DNA of 16,646 bases from Roseburia sp. (GTDB lineage: Bacteria > Bacillota_A > Clostridia > Lachnospirales > Lachnospiraceae), in contig JAFYQA010000029.1 of the NCBI GenBank assembly GCA_017547315.1, positions 1-16,646 of the forward strand, in the 5' to 3' direction. A model generated the notes under the pieces. That model made no database searches. It had not been told where the DNA came from and saw only the letters and a program-made list of their open reading frames with translations. This document shows positions 7,545-14,794 of this stretch, piece by piece; positions within the stretch are counted from its first letter, which is position 1, and each line of letters opens with the position of its first letter. The translations under genes and the position numbers were made by a program.

Positions 7545-8159
7545 TTAAAACACTTCTTCTAAATGCATTACGCGAAAAATATCATGTGACTTGAATCCCT
7601 TCCGCATAAGAAATTGTACTGTCTTTCTTCGAACTGTTTCATCCGATGTATCCATATCAAAGCCTCGTTTTCTAAGCAAATCTCTAATCTGCATACATTC
7701 ATCTGCTACAAATTCTTCTTCCATTGCCTGTGCTATCACTTCTCGGCTAATTCCTCGCATCATCAGCTTCTGAGTAAGTTTCTGCCGACTCTCTTTCTCT
7801 TGATGATAACGAATATATGTAGTCGCATAGCGATAATCATCCACATAATGATACGCCTTAACATAAGATATTGCCTGCTCAATGCAGCACACAGGATATC
7901 CATTCTGATGTAATTTATCCCGTAACTGTTTCTCTGTACGTTCTTGTTGTTCCAATAAATACATCGCACGCTTTGTTGCCCGTTTTCCAAGGATCTCTGT
8001 CATAATTTGCTCATATTTTACATCATCAAATACTTCATTTTCAAAAAGGGAAAGCTTATTCGCTTCCCCTTTGTATAAGATAAATGTATCACCATTATCT
8101 AAGCAAATCTGTAACTTCTTCTTATCCTGTGGAACTACCGATACCACTTGATAAGTCAT
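7545..8159 (-). CDS. recX: Regulatory protein RecX
   Basis: RecX binds RecA filaments and modulates their growth and recombinase activity. The protein is 204 aa and mostly helical, with the repeating three-helix modules of the family. Recognisable pieces are RATKRAMYLLEQQERTEKQL (about residues 59-78), AYHYVDDYRYATTYIRY (about 102-118) and KLMMRGISREVIAQAM (about 130-145). Sequence conservation in RecX is low, so position counts: the ATG lies 4 bases after the recA stop, with AGAGGA inside the end of recA, which indicates one transcript under the recA SOS promoter and probably coupled translation. An N-terminal extension of about 55 residues precedes the RecX core. Confidence 0.9.
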   Translation of the reverse strand: MTYQVVSVVPQDKKKLQICLDNGDTFILYKGEANKLSLFENEVFDDVKYEQIMTEILGKRATKRAMYLLEQQERTEKQLRDKLHQNGYPVCCIEQAISYVKAYHYVDDYRYATTYIRYHQEKESRQKLTQKLMMRGISREVIAQAMEEEFVADECMQIRDLLRKRGFDMDTSDETVRRKTVQFLMRKGFKSHDIFRVMHLEEVF

Positions 8160-8163
8160 GTTA

Positions 8164-9207
8164 TTATTCCTCTGTCAATACTTCCGGTTTTGTTCCGTCT
8201 GCTTCTGCTGTTCCATCCAAGCTAAAGAAATCTCGAACTTTCGCTTCGATTTCATCACAAATCATCTCATTTTCTCTCAAATAAGTCTTAGCATTTTCTC
8301 TACCCTGACCAATCTTCTCTCCATTGTATGCATACCATGCACCAGACTTATTCACCACACCTACATCAGCCGCTAAATCAAGAATATCGCCTTCTTTTGA
8401 AATACCCTGACCAAACATAATATCAAATTCAGCTTCTTTAAATGGTGGTGCTACTTTATTCTTAACAATCTTAACTCTTGTACGGTTACCAATCACTTCT
8501 CCGCCCTGCTTTAATGATTCGATTCTTCTGACATCCATACGAACAGATGCATAGAACTTAAGTGCACGACCACCAGTTGTAGTCTCAGGATTACCGAACA
8601 TCACACCAACCTTCTCACGTAACTGATTGATGAAGATAACGATACAATTAGACTTACTGATAACTGCAGTCAACTTTCTAAGTGCCTGGCTCATCAAACG
8701 TGCCTGTAAACCTACATGAGAATCACCCATATCACCATCAATTTCAGCCTTAGGAACTAATGCTGCAACAGAGTCAACGATTACGATATCTACTGCACCA
8801 GAACGTACCATGGTCTCTGTAATCTCTAATGCCTGCTCACCACAGTCCGGCTGTGAAATATATAAGTTATCGATATCTACCCCAATATTCTTCGCATAAG
8901 CTGGATCTAATGCATGCTCTGCATCAATAAATCCTGCGATACCACCTCTACGCTGTACCTCTGCTACTGCATGTAAAGCAACTGTTGTCTTACCAGAAGA
9001 TTCTGGTCCATAAATCTCAATAATACGACCCTTAGGAAGTCCGCCTAAACCTAATGCAATATCTAAGCTCAATGCACCTGTAGGGATTGTCTCTACGTTC
9101 ATCTGCGCAGAACTATCGCCTAACTTCATGATAGAACCCTTACCATACTGCTTCTCAATGTGTGAAATCGCTGCATCCAGCGCTTTTAATTTATCTTCTC
9201 TTGCCAT
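8164..9207 (-). CDS. recA: Recombinase RecA
   Basis: ATP-dependent strand-exchange protein of homologous recombination and coprotease for LexA self-cleavage. The protein is 347 aa, the normal length. Walker A is GPESSGKT at 67-74. The loop L1 region reads [19 protein letters not shown], and L2 lies in [20 protein letters not shown]. The tail is acidic and short, ending LTEE. I placed the start at 9207 ([10 protein letters not shown]), with GGAGG at 9214-9218. An in-frame ATG at 9243 lies inside the SOS box with no ribosome binding site and is rejected. recX follows 4 bases downstream. Expression should be SOS-induced through the palindromes at 9223-9250. Confidence 0.98.
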   Translation of the reverse strand: MAREDKLKALDAAISHIEKQYGKGSIMKLGDSSAQMNVETIPTGALSLDIALGLGGLPKGRIIEIYGPESSGKTTVALHAVAEVQRRGGIAGFIDAEHALDPAYAKNIGVDIDNLYISQPDCGEQALEITETMVRSGAVDIVIVDSVAALVPKAEIDGDMGDSHVGLQARLMSQALRKLTAVISKSNCIVIFINQLREKVGVMFGNPETTTGGRALKFYASVRMDVRRIESLKQGGEVIGNRTRVKIVKNKVAPPFKEAEFDIMFGQGISKEGDILDLAADVGVVNKSGAWYAYNGEKIGQGRENAKTYLRENEMICDEIEAKVRDFFSLDGTAEADGTKPEVLTEE

Positions 9208-9222
9208 TCTCTTCCTCCAATA

Positions 9223-9236
9223 CGAAACTATGTTCG
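9223..9236 (-). promoter_or_regulatory. Degenerate second SOS-like box at recA
   Basis: On the minus strand CGAACATAGTTTCG matches the CGAAC-N4-GTTCG palindrome with one mismatch in the right half. It directly abuts the better box at 9237-9250, so the two 14-bp sites lie head to tail with no gap. Confidence 0.45.
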
Positions 9237-9250
9237 TGAACATTTGTTCG
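9237..9250 (-). promoter_or_regulatory. LexA/DinR-type SOS box at recA
   Basis: On the minus strand CGAACAAATGTTCA has a perfect GAAC-N4-GTTC core and matches the Gram-positive consensus CGAACRNRYGTTCG at every position but the last. It lies 14 bp downstream of the -10 box, just after the transcription start, where LexA would block early elongation or open-complex formation. Confidence 0.82.
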
Positions 9251-9263
9251 TTTCTTTGTTCTA

Positions 9264-9292
9264 ATAATAGTATACTTTTGTTCTGTTGTCAA
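9264..9292 (-). promoter_or_regulatory. recA promoter
   Basis: On the minus strand a perfect TTGACA (9287-9292) and TATTAT (9264-9269) are separated by 17 bp. Transcription should start near 9257, just before the SOS box. Confidence 0.85.
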
Positions 9293-9352
9293 TCACATTT
9301 TTCTATTTTTAATAAAATTGGGAAATATCTGACAATCGTCCTGAATATGATA

Positions 9353-9384
9353 AAAGAATGTGATATTACTATACCACATTCTTT
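9353..9384 (-). terminator. trxA terminator
   Basis: AAAGAATGTG (9353-9362) pairs with CACATTCTTT (9375-9384). Four more pairs, including one wobble, extend it to a 4-nt AGTA loop. On the minus strand TTTTA follows the stem. It lies between the trxA stop and the recA promoter. Confidence 0.7.
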
Positions 9385-9412
9385 CTTAGAAAACAAATTT
9401 ATTTTATTAAAA

Positions 9413-9727
9413 CTACATTCCAAGTAATGCTAAAATGCCTTCTCTATCCTGTAAACCCACTGCTTTGTTCTGGAACTCACCCTTGTTCATAACTACAAGT
9501 GTTGGAATGTTCATAATGCCATATTTTAATGCTAATGCAGATTCCTCATCTACATCTACTTTACCGAATTTTACTTTTCCTTCTAATTCTTCTGCTAATG
9601 CATCAAAGATTGGAGCCTGCATCTTGCAAGGTCCGCACCATGTTGCCCAGAAATCCATAATAACAGGAACATCGCATGCTAATACTTCCTGTTCAAAATT
9701 GTCGTTTGTAATTTTTACTACTGCCAT
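9413..9727 (-). CDS. trxA: Thioredoxin
   Basis: Small cytoplasmic dithiol oxidoreductase that donates electrons to ribonucleotide reductase, peroxidases and other disulfide enzymes. The protein is 104 aa, the classical length. The active site FWATWCGPCK places the redox cysteines at C31 and C34. The cis-proline P75 in NIPTLVV and the buried D25 (IMDFW) are present. The ATG at 9727 has a strong AGGAGG ribosome binding site. It has its own terminator. Upstream, on the same strand, lies the self-complementary region 9758-9927, so trxA may have a structured leader or follow an independent RNA gene. An AT-rich TATATATTATT between that region and the ribosome binding site could hold a -10 box, but no good -35 box accompanies it. 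Confidence 0.97.
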   Translation of the reverse strand: MAVVKITNDNFEQEVLACDVPVIMDFWATWCGPCKMQAPIFDALAEELEGKVKFGKVDVDEESALALKYGIMNIPTLVVMNKGEFQNKAVGLQDREGILALLGM

Positions 9728-9757
9728 AATTTTGTCCTCCTAAATAATATATACTTT

Positions 9758-9927
9758 GACGAGAGACCGCACGATAACTCGTGCTAAGTCCTGTACACTT
9801 GAAGCAAAATCAGCTTCAAGTGTCAGTCCTCACGTTCGTGCAATACAGGCTATATTGTACACGTCGTCTTGTGCCATGCACAGTCTCCGTGTCCAAACAC
9901 CCTGTACTCCACTCACTTTCTCTCGTC
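9758..9927 (-). ncRNA. Candidate structured RNA between prfC and trxA
   Basis: This 170-bp stretch is about 49% G+C (84 of 170 bases by hand count), far above the other intergenic regions. Numbering along the minus strand, GACGAGAGA (1-9) pairs with TCTCTCGTC (162-170) and closes the whole region. Inside are GTACAG/CTGTGC (21-26 with 45-50, one G.U), CGTG..CAATA/TATTG.CACG (65-75 with 83-91), an 11-bp perfect hairpin (105-115 with 123-133), and GCACGA/TCGTGC (144-149 with 154-159). CCTGTA (79-84), which spans the loop and one side of the third stem, could alternatively pair with either of two TACAGG copies (22-27 or 133-138), as a pseudoknot or switch. Minus-strand sense is favoured by the G.U pair and by G exceeding C (52 to 32). 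There is no T-tract terminator and no clear promoter, so a trxA leader or a processed RNA is possible. I could not match it to 6S, tmRNA, SRP or RNase P RNA. Confidence 0.5.
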
Positions 9928-9928
9928 C

Positions 9929-11518
9929 TCAATCTCGTCCAAACTCCGATAACTTTAACCCTTCATTTCTATCGAGTACCATTCCTACACTCCATGAGTT
10001 GATGAAAAGTAATAATGGACGACCTTTCATATCCTGAATCTTCTTCATATCAGAAGTTCCTACGATTCTGTCCATATTCACATCTTCATTATCAATCCAG
10101 CGGATATGCTCATATGGAAGGTTCTCCATACGAATCTCAACGTTGTACTCGTTCTCGATACGGTATTTCAATACATCAAACTGTAACACACCAACTACGC
10201 CAACGATTACTTCTTCCATACCCATATTGTATTCCTGGAATATCTGAATCGCACCTTCCTGCGCAATCTGCTGCATACCTTTCATGAACTGCTTACGTTT
10301 CATGGTATCTACTTGACGCACTCTTGCAAAATGCTCCGGTGCGAAAGTCGGAATACCTTCAAACTGGAATGGTTTTGCATTGGTAATTGTATCACCGATT
10401 GAGAAGATACCCGGATCAAATACACCAATAATATCGCCTGCATAAGCTTCCTCTACAATGTGACGTTCCTGCGCCATCATCTGCTGTGGCTGTGATAATT
10501 TAATCTTCTTATTACCGCCCTGTACATGGGTTACTTCCATGCCAGCTTCGAACTTACCTGAGCAGATACGCATAAATGCAATACGGTCACGGTGTGCCTT
10601 GTTCATATTCGCCTGAATCTTAAATACAAACGCTGAGAAAGTCTCATTGAATGGGTCTACTTCTCCAATGTCTGCTCTACGTGGTAATGGTGAGTTTGTC
10701 ATCTGTAAGAAATGCTGTAAAAATGTTTCTACACCAAAGTTTGTAAGCGCAGAACCGAAAAATACAGGTGATAATTCACCTTTACTTACAAGATCCTGAT
10801 CAAATTCTGCTCCTGCACCATCTAATAACTCTACTTCTTCCATTAATTTGTCATAAGCAGCCTGTCCAATTTCATCAATTAATGCCGGATCATCAATACT
10901 AATGTGCTTTTCTGTACCTTCTTTTGTACCTTTTAATGTATCTGCAAATGTTGTAACCTCTCTGGTATTGCGGTTATACACACCTTTGAATTCCTTACCG
11001 GAACCGATTGGCCAGTTAACCGGACAAGTTGCGATACCAAGTTCGTTCTCGATTTCATCGAGGAGTTCGAATGTATCATTTGCATCTCTATCCATTTTAT
11101 TAATGAATGTAAAAATCGGAATGTGTCTCATTACGCAGACTTTAAAAAGTTTTCTCGTCTGTGCCTCTACACCCTTAGAACCATCGATAACCATTACTGC
11201 GGAGTCCGCTGCCATAAGTGTACGGTAAGTATCCTCCGAGAAGTCCTGATGTCCCGGTGTATCCAAAATATTAATACAGTAACCGTCATAGTTAAACTGT
11301 AAAACAGAAGACGTTACAGAAATACCTCTTTCTTTTTCAATCTCCATCCAGTCAGACACTGCATGACGAGCTGTTGCCTTACCTTTTACGGAACCTGCTA
11401 AATTAATCGCACCACCGTATAACAAAAATTTCTCAGTTAATGTAGTCTTACCTGCATCCGGGTGGGAAATAATCGCAAAGGTACGACGTTTTTCAATCTC
11501 TTTTCTTAAATCTGCCAA
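9929..11518 (-). CDS. prfC: Peptide chain release factor 3 (RF3)
   Basis: GTPase that recycles RF1 and RF2 from the ribosome after peptide release. The protein is 529 aa, the usual RF3 length. GTPase motifs are G1 SHPDAGKTT (18-26), G2 around GISVTSS (65-71), G3 DTPGH (86-90) and G4 NKMD (140-143). The HPDAGK form of the P-loop separates RF3 from EF-G and tetracycline-resistance proteins, and domains II and III follow. The start codon is TTG at 11516-11518, set by GGAGG with a 7-base spacer, and the frame reads MADLRKEIEKRRTFAIISHP. It begins 14 bases after the deoB stop, so the two are probably co-transcribed. The stop is 1 base from the candidate structured RNA. Confidence 0.96.
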   Translation of the reverse strand: MADLRKEIEKRRTFAIISHPDAGKTTLTEKFLLYGGAINLAGSVKGKATARHAVSDWMEIEKERGISVTSSVLQFNYDGYCINILDTPGHQDFSEDTYRTLMAADSAVMVIDGSKGVEAQTRKLFKVCVMRHIPIFTFINKMDRDANDTFELLDEIENELGIATCPVNWPIGSGKEFKGVYNRNTREVTTFADTLKGTKEGTEKHISIDDPALIDEIGQAAYDKLMEEVELLDGAGAEFDQDLVSKGELSPVFFGSALTNFGVETFLQHFLQMTNSPLPRRADIGEVDPFNETFSAFVFKIQANMNKAHRDRIAFMRICSGKFEAGMEVTHVQGGNKKIKLSQPQQMMAQERHIVEEAYAGDIIGVFDPGIFSIGDTITNAKPFQFEGIPTFAPEHFARVRQVDTMKRKQFMKGMQQIAQEGAIQIFQEYNMGMEEVIVGVVGVLQFDVLKYRIENEYNVEIRMENLPYEHIRWIDNEDVNMDRIVGTSDMKKIQDMKGRPLLLFINSWSVGMVLDRNEGLKLSEFGRD

Positions 11519-11532
11519 AGTTAATCCTCCAA

Positions 11533-12714
11533 TTAAAACTCAATCAAAGACTCTCCTGCCGGAAAATCTTCTGTATTTTCTTTTGTAATACCAAAATAAT
11601 TTAAAATCGTTGCTGAAATGTCAGCAAAACTATCTCTTGTACCATAGTTTACACCTGCTTCAATAGATTTACCAACCATAAGAAGCGGTGTATACTCTCT
11701 TGAATGGTCTGTGGATGGTGTGATTGGATCACAGCCATGATCCGCAGTAATCATAAGGATATCATCCTCACGAAGCTCTGCTAAAATCTCTGGCAGACGC
11801 TCATCAAAATAAGTCAATGCCTTTGCATAACCGTCCACATCGTTACGATGACCATACAACATATCATAATCTACCAAATTTACGAACATAAGTCCATTAA
11901 AATCTTTCTTCATGAGAGAAATTGTCTGGTTAATGCCCTCTTCGTTATTCGCAGTTCTCACATACTCTGTGATACCTTTTTCTGCAAAAATGTCGATAAT
12001 CTTACCAACTGACCATACATCATAACCTTTTGCTTTTAAAACGTCAAGCATAGTAGTCTTTGGTGGCTGCAAAGAATAATCGTGACGGCGACTAGTACGT
12101 TTAAAATTACCCGGTTCGCCTTCGAATGGTCTTGCAATCACACGTCCTACGCCATGCTCACCCTGTAACATCTCTCTTGCAATTTCACAGTACTCATATA
12201 ATGTCTCAATCGGAACGATGCCCTCATGTGCTGCAATCTGGAAAACAGAGTCCGCTGATGTGTACACAATCAAATCACCAGTCTTCATATGCTCTTCGCC
12301 ATAATCACGGATAACGTCTGTTCCAGAATATGGTAAATTACAAAGAACGCCACGGCCAGTACGTTTACTAAACTCATCCAATACTTCCTGTGGGAAACCA
12401 TTTGGATACGTCGGCAATGGATTTGGAGAAATAATTCCAGAAATCTCCCAATGTCCAATTGTCGTATCTTTTCCTTTAGAAACTTCTGTCATACGAGCAA
12501 AAGAACCTTGCGGATTCTCCTCTTTCTCACCAATATCTACTCCATCAATATTAAAATACCCTAATTTTCTCATATTAGGCATTGAAAAATATGGGCTGGT
12601 AGAAGCTGCTTTTAAAGTATTACTGCCTGCATCCCCATATTCGGCCGCATCCGGCATCTCTCCGATACCAACGCTATCTAATACCATTAAAATCACTCTT
12701 TTATTATCCTGCAT
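11533..12714 (-). CDS. deoB: Phosphopentomutase
   Basis: Interconverts ribose or deoxyribose 1-phosphate and 5-phosphate in nucleoside salvage; a member of the alkaline phosphatase superfamily needing two Mn ions. The protein is 393 aa, the normal bacterial DeoB length. D13 in MVLDSVGIGEMPDA is a metal ligand, and T85 in KGKDTTIGHWE is the phospho-acceptor threonine. The other metal residues lie in DYDMLYGHRNDV, TADHGCDP and STDHSREYTP. The ATG at 12714 has a GGGAGGG ribosome binding site. prfC follows after 14 bases. Unlike Bacillus, where drm is followed by pupG, no nucleoside phosphorylase gene is adjacent here. The leader upstream contains an inverted-repeat element. Confidence 0.97.
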   Translation of the reverse strand: MQDNKRVILMVLDSVGIGEMPDAAEYGDAGSNTLKAASTSPYFSMPNMRKLGYFNIDGVDIGEKEENPQGSFARMTEVSKGKDTTIGHWEISGIISPNPLPTYPNGFPQEVLDEFSKRTGRGVLCNLPYSGTDVIRDYGEEHMKTGDLIVYTSADSVFQIAAHEGIVPIETLYEYCEIAREMLQGEHGVGRVIARPFEGEPGNFKRTSRRHDYSLQPPKTTMLDVLKAKGYDVWSVGKIIDIFAEKGITEYVRTANNEEGINQTISLMKKDFNGLMFVNLVDYDMLYGHRNDVDGYAKALTYFDERLPEILAELREDDILMITADHGCDPITPSTDHSREYTPLLMVGKSIEAGVNYGTRDSFADISATILNYFGITKENTEDFPAGESLIEF

Positions 12715-12769
12715 AGTAAAACCCTCCCTGTGCTATTATGTGTATTTTATACATTATTACCTATACTAG

Positions 12770-12923
12770 ATAACTATTCATCGCCACTATTCGCAAAACC
12801 GCCTTTTCAAGGCTTTCCTTTTGCTCATATTGTCTTCTCGCCAAAGAAATTTTCAAAAAAACATTCGTTTCAGCAAGCTGAACAACTGCTTTTTTGAAAA
12901 TTGCCTTGGCTCTGAATAGTTAC
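12770..12923. repeat. MITE-like imperfect inverted-repeat element
   Basis: The ends carry TAACTATTCA (12771-12780) and TGAATAGTTA (12913-12922), an exact 10-bp inverted repeat whose similarity extends to about 17 bp with three differences. Inside, 21-bp arms at 12840-12860 and 12890-12910 are complementary except at two positions. Inside those is TTCAGC-AA-GCTGAA (12869-12882). A smaller hairpin, GCCTT-TTC-AAGGC, lies near 12801. TTACCTATA occurs near both ends and could be a duplicated target, but the left copy is 5 bases away from the end. Read on the minus strand, about 40 codons are open across the element, including AVVQLAETNVFLKISLARRQ, without a start signal. I believe similar sequences are dispersed in Lachnospiraceae, from memory only. 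Confidence 0.55.
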
Positions 12924-12967
12924 CTATATTTTATCATTATAATACCTCTAATGAAAGCACAAATTGC

Positions 12968-12996
12968 CGTTTATTAGAATATAATTATATTGTCAA
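12968..12996 (-). promoter_or_regulatory. Possible deoB-prfC promoter
   Basis: A perfect TTGACA on the minus strand (12991-12996) precedes an AT-rich region, but the 17-bp -10 position reads TAAACG, a poor match. The spacer contains the palindrome ATATAATTATAT (12979-12990). If real, the deoB leader would be about 250 nt and include the inverted-repeat element. Other AT-rich candidates exist closer to deoB. Confidence 0.3.
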
Positions 12997-13026
12997 AAAA
13001 TCAAGCAAAATCTATGCATTTCACAC

Positions 13027-13087
13027 AAAAATGTGCTTTACCTGCCAGCACTTAAACCTTTCTGGACATGTAAAACACATTTTTTTA
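13027..13087 (-). terminator. spoIIIA operon terminator
   Basis: Immediately after the spoIIIAH stop, minus-strand AATGTGTTTTAC pairs with GTAAAGCACATT through one G.U wobble, with A-T extension. An inner CCAG/CTGG pair sits above it, and TTTTTG follows. It also forms a hairpin on the plus strand, but no plus-strand gene is near. Confidence 0.75.
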
Positions 13088-13089
13088 AC

Positions 13090-13818
13090 TTATTCCATTT
13101 CCTGCTCAACCACAATCGGCGTGATTACAATTTTTTCCCCTGCAATGTTGGTCTTTCTTTTTACGATATCTTCTACCTGCGCACGCTTTGCATCTGTAAC
13201 ATCTCCCATATTTAACACAACATCGCATGTATCATCTGTAATGCTGACTACCACATCTGTAAAGCCCTTTGCTTCCAGTAACATCTCTGCTGCATTTTCC
13301 CTTTCTGCAATATCTGTCATGGCAATCATCTTATTAATCGCATCCTGTTTGACATCATCTGAAATGCTGCTGTTATTAATAATTTCCAATAGCGTTTCTT
13401 TGTTCTTCGAACGAATCTGCTCACGCGAAAGCTTCATCTCTGATGCATAATCGATGTTCGTAACTATGGAACTTGTAAATACCGTTTCTCCCGGATTCAT
13501 CACGTCCTCCGTGCTGCTTGTAGCTACACCACCCTCACTTGTGCTATTTTCCGCAACCGCATCCAGCGTTTCACCATTAGCATTATCTGCAACCTGCGTA
13601 TCCCACTCAATTAATTCCTCTGCCACAAAAATATCCTCTATTGTAAAAACATCCTCATCTGAAATCTCGTATTCCTCTGCCAGTAAATCTGCATTCGCTG
13701 CTGCCGGAATGTTCTTACCGGTGATATCCTTATTCATAAAACTGAAATATCCCGCCACCGCAAGCATCAACGCCAAAGCAGTAATCATAATCTGATTTTT
13801 TCTAAAAATTTTCTTCAC
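13090..13818 (-). CDS. spoIIIAH: Stage III sporulation protein AH
   Basis: Mother-cell protein that spans the outer forespore membrane and meets a forespore partner (SpoIIQ in Bacillus) to form the channel joining the two compartments. The protein is 242 aa. One membrane segment lies at about 10-27, and a long acidic, Ser/Thr-rich linker covers about 45-125. The C-terminal domain, related to YscJ/FliF ring proteins, begins around KLSREQIRSKNKETLLEIIN (about 129-148) and runs to GEKIVITPIVVEQEME. The start is GTG at 13816-13818, with GGGGG 7 bases upstream inside the end of spoIIIAG; only 3 bases separate the genes. It is the last gene of the operon, followed by a terminator. The family call rests on the C-terminal domain and on gene order. 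Confidence 0.92.
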   Translation of the reverse strand: MKKIFRKNQIMITALALMLAVAGYFSFMNKDITGKNIPAAANADLLAEEYEISDEDVFTIEDIFVAEELIEWDTQVADNANGETLDAVAENSTSEGGVATSSTEDVMNPGETVFTSSIVTNIDYASEMKLSREQIRSKNKETLLEIINNSSISDDVKQDAINKMIAMTDIAERENAAEMLLEAKGFTDVVVSITDDTCDVVLNMGDVTDAKRAQVEDIVKRKTNIAGEKIVITPIVVEQEME

Positions 13819-13821
13819 TGC

Positions 13822-14415
13822 TCATCCCCCTTTACTCATCTTAACTACAATAATCTTATGCGCCTCAATCGGAAATAATGCCATTGCCGCTTTCGAAATC
13901 TGTGAAACCACTGTAGCATTCCCGCCTCCCTCTGCCACCACAACAATCCCTTCTATCGTAGGTAATATCTCCTTTCCCACATACGGATAAGTTCCATTTT
14001 CATCTTCTACCTGTACCGTTTCTACCGTTCGTTCGCTCGAAAACGTATCCCTACTACCTCCACTGCTATCCGTTTCTTTTACCGTATTGCTTACATCTAT
14101 CATATCTTTTTCCACAATAGACTGTCCGTTATCTGAAAGAGTAATCATCACTTTTACTCTCCCTACTCCTTCCATCTCTCTTAAAACTCCTTCTAACTTT
14201 TTTTCTAAATAAGAAGTATAAAACTCTGCATCCATTTCCTCTCGTTCTTCTACTACCGTCTCCGTATTTCTAATCTCTGTCTTTTTCCATAAAGCAGTAT
14301 TCCCTGTACTTCCATTCCCTTCCGGCAATACAATTACCAGTAAAATTGCTCCAATTAACGCCAACACAATCCAATCTGTCTTTTTTATATTTTTCCAGTC
14401 AAATTGTTTATTCAT
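13822..14415 (-). CDS. spoIIIAG: Stage III sporulation protein AG
   Basis: Ring-forming component of the SpoIIIA-SpoIIQ channel with a FliF/YscJ-like fold. The protein is 197 aa from the chosen start. One membrane segment lies at about 15-31 (DWIVLALIGAILLVIVLP). The ring-building motif reads YLEKKLEGVLREMEGVGRVK with VMITLSDNG after it (about 67-95). A Ser/Thr-rich insertion follows, and the conserved end is GIVVVAEGGGNATVVSQISK with FPIEAHKIIVVKM. I prefer the ATG at 14415 (MNKQFDW), which has AGGTGA upstream and overlaps the spoIIIAF stop by 8 bases; a GTG at 14424 is possible. The overlap suggests translational coupling. Confidence 0.93.
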   Translation of the reverse strand: MNKQFDWKNIKKTDWIVLALIGAILLVIVLPEGNGSTGNTALWKKTEIRNTETVVEEREEMDAEFYTSYLEKKLEGVLREMEGVGRVKVMITLSDNGQSIVEKDMIDVSNTVKETDSSGGSRDTFSSERTVETVQVEDENGTYPYVGKEILPTIEGIVVVAEGGGNATVVSQISKAAMALFPIEAHKIIVVKMSKGG

Positions 14416-14782
14416 CCATCTCACCTGCCTGCATTTTATCTACTATTTTGACCGATATCGTATCTACTACAATCTCATCTTCCGGTTCTTCTATCAAATT
14501 CTGATATTTTTCTTCCATAAGTCTTTTCCCAGAGTCTTGCATTTGTTTCGCCTCCGCTGTAATTTTTAGTATCCGTTCTTCCCACGCTTCCTGCTCTAAT
14601 TTTTCTAATACCACTTCCTCCTGTCCCCAAAACTGCATAAGCGGATAAAGCATACCGATGACCAGAATCACGCCTGCAAAAAAAGCGATATATTTTCCAA
14701 ATACATTCTTAGGAACAAAATACAGTAACACCTTGATTAACAAAAAAAGAACTAAAAAACCTTTTACATATGCTAAAATCAT
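14408..14782 (-). CDS. spoIIIAF: Stage III sporulation protein AF
   Basis: Membrane component of the SpoIIIA complex, 124 aa, here shorter than the Bacillus protein as I recall it. Two membrane segments lie at about 4-23 and 30-50 (YIAFFAGVILVIGMLYPLMQ). A charged, probably coiled-coil stretch follows (about 54-95), then a short tail ending VDKMQAGEMDE. Only the first half resembles SpoIIIAF clearly; the C-terminal ring-like domain is reduced. The position between AE and AG is the expected one. The start at 14782 has GGTGGTGG upstream, 12 bases after the spoIIIAE stop. Confidence 0.85.
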   Translation of the reverse strand: MILAYVKGFLVLFLLIKVLLYFVPKNVFGKYIAFFAGVILVIGMLYPLMQFWGQEEVVLEKLEQEAWEERILKITAEAKQMQDSGKRLMEEKYQNLIEEPEDEIVVDTISVKIVDKMQAGEMDE

Positions 14783-14794
14783 TTTTCCACCACC

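Noticed and set aside
9208..9243. Upstream ATG start for recA at 9243
   Set aside because: It lies inside the SOS box with no ribosome binding site, and the extra residues do not resemble RecA. The ATG at 9207 has GGAGG and the normal N-terminus.
9758..9927. Known RNA classes (6S, tmRNA, SRP RNA, RNase P RNA, T-box, self-cleaving ribozymes) for the structured region
   Set aside because: The conserved sequence blocks I would expect are absent, and the multibranch shape does not fit the single long rod of 6S RNA. A class I do not recall remains possible.
9756..10037. Plus-strand open frames over the structured region and the prfC 3' end
   Set aside because: They cross the hairpin-rich segment and then run antisense to prfC. 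There is no ribosome binding site, and the composition looks like a shadow.
13031..13450. 139-codon plus-strand open frame opposite spoIIIAH
   Set aside because: It is antisense to spoIIIAH, its first part overlaps the terminator hairpin, and it has no start signal or family resemblance.
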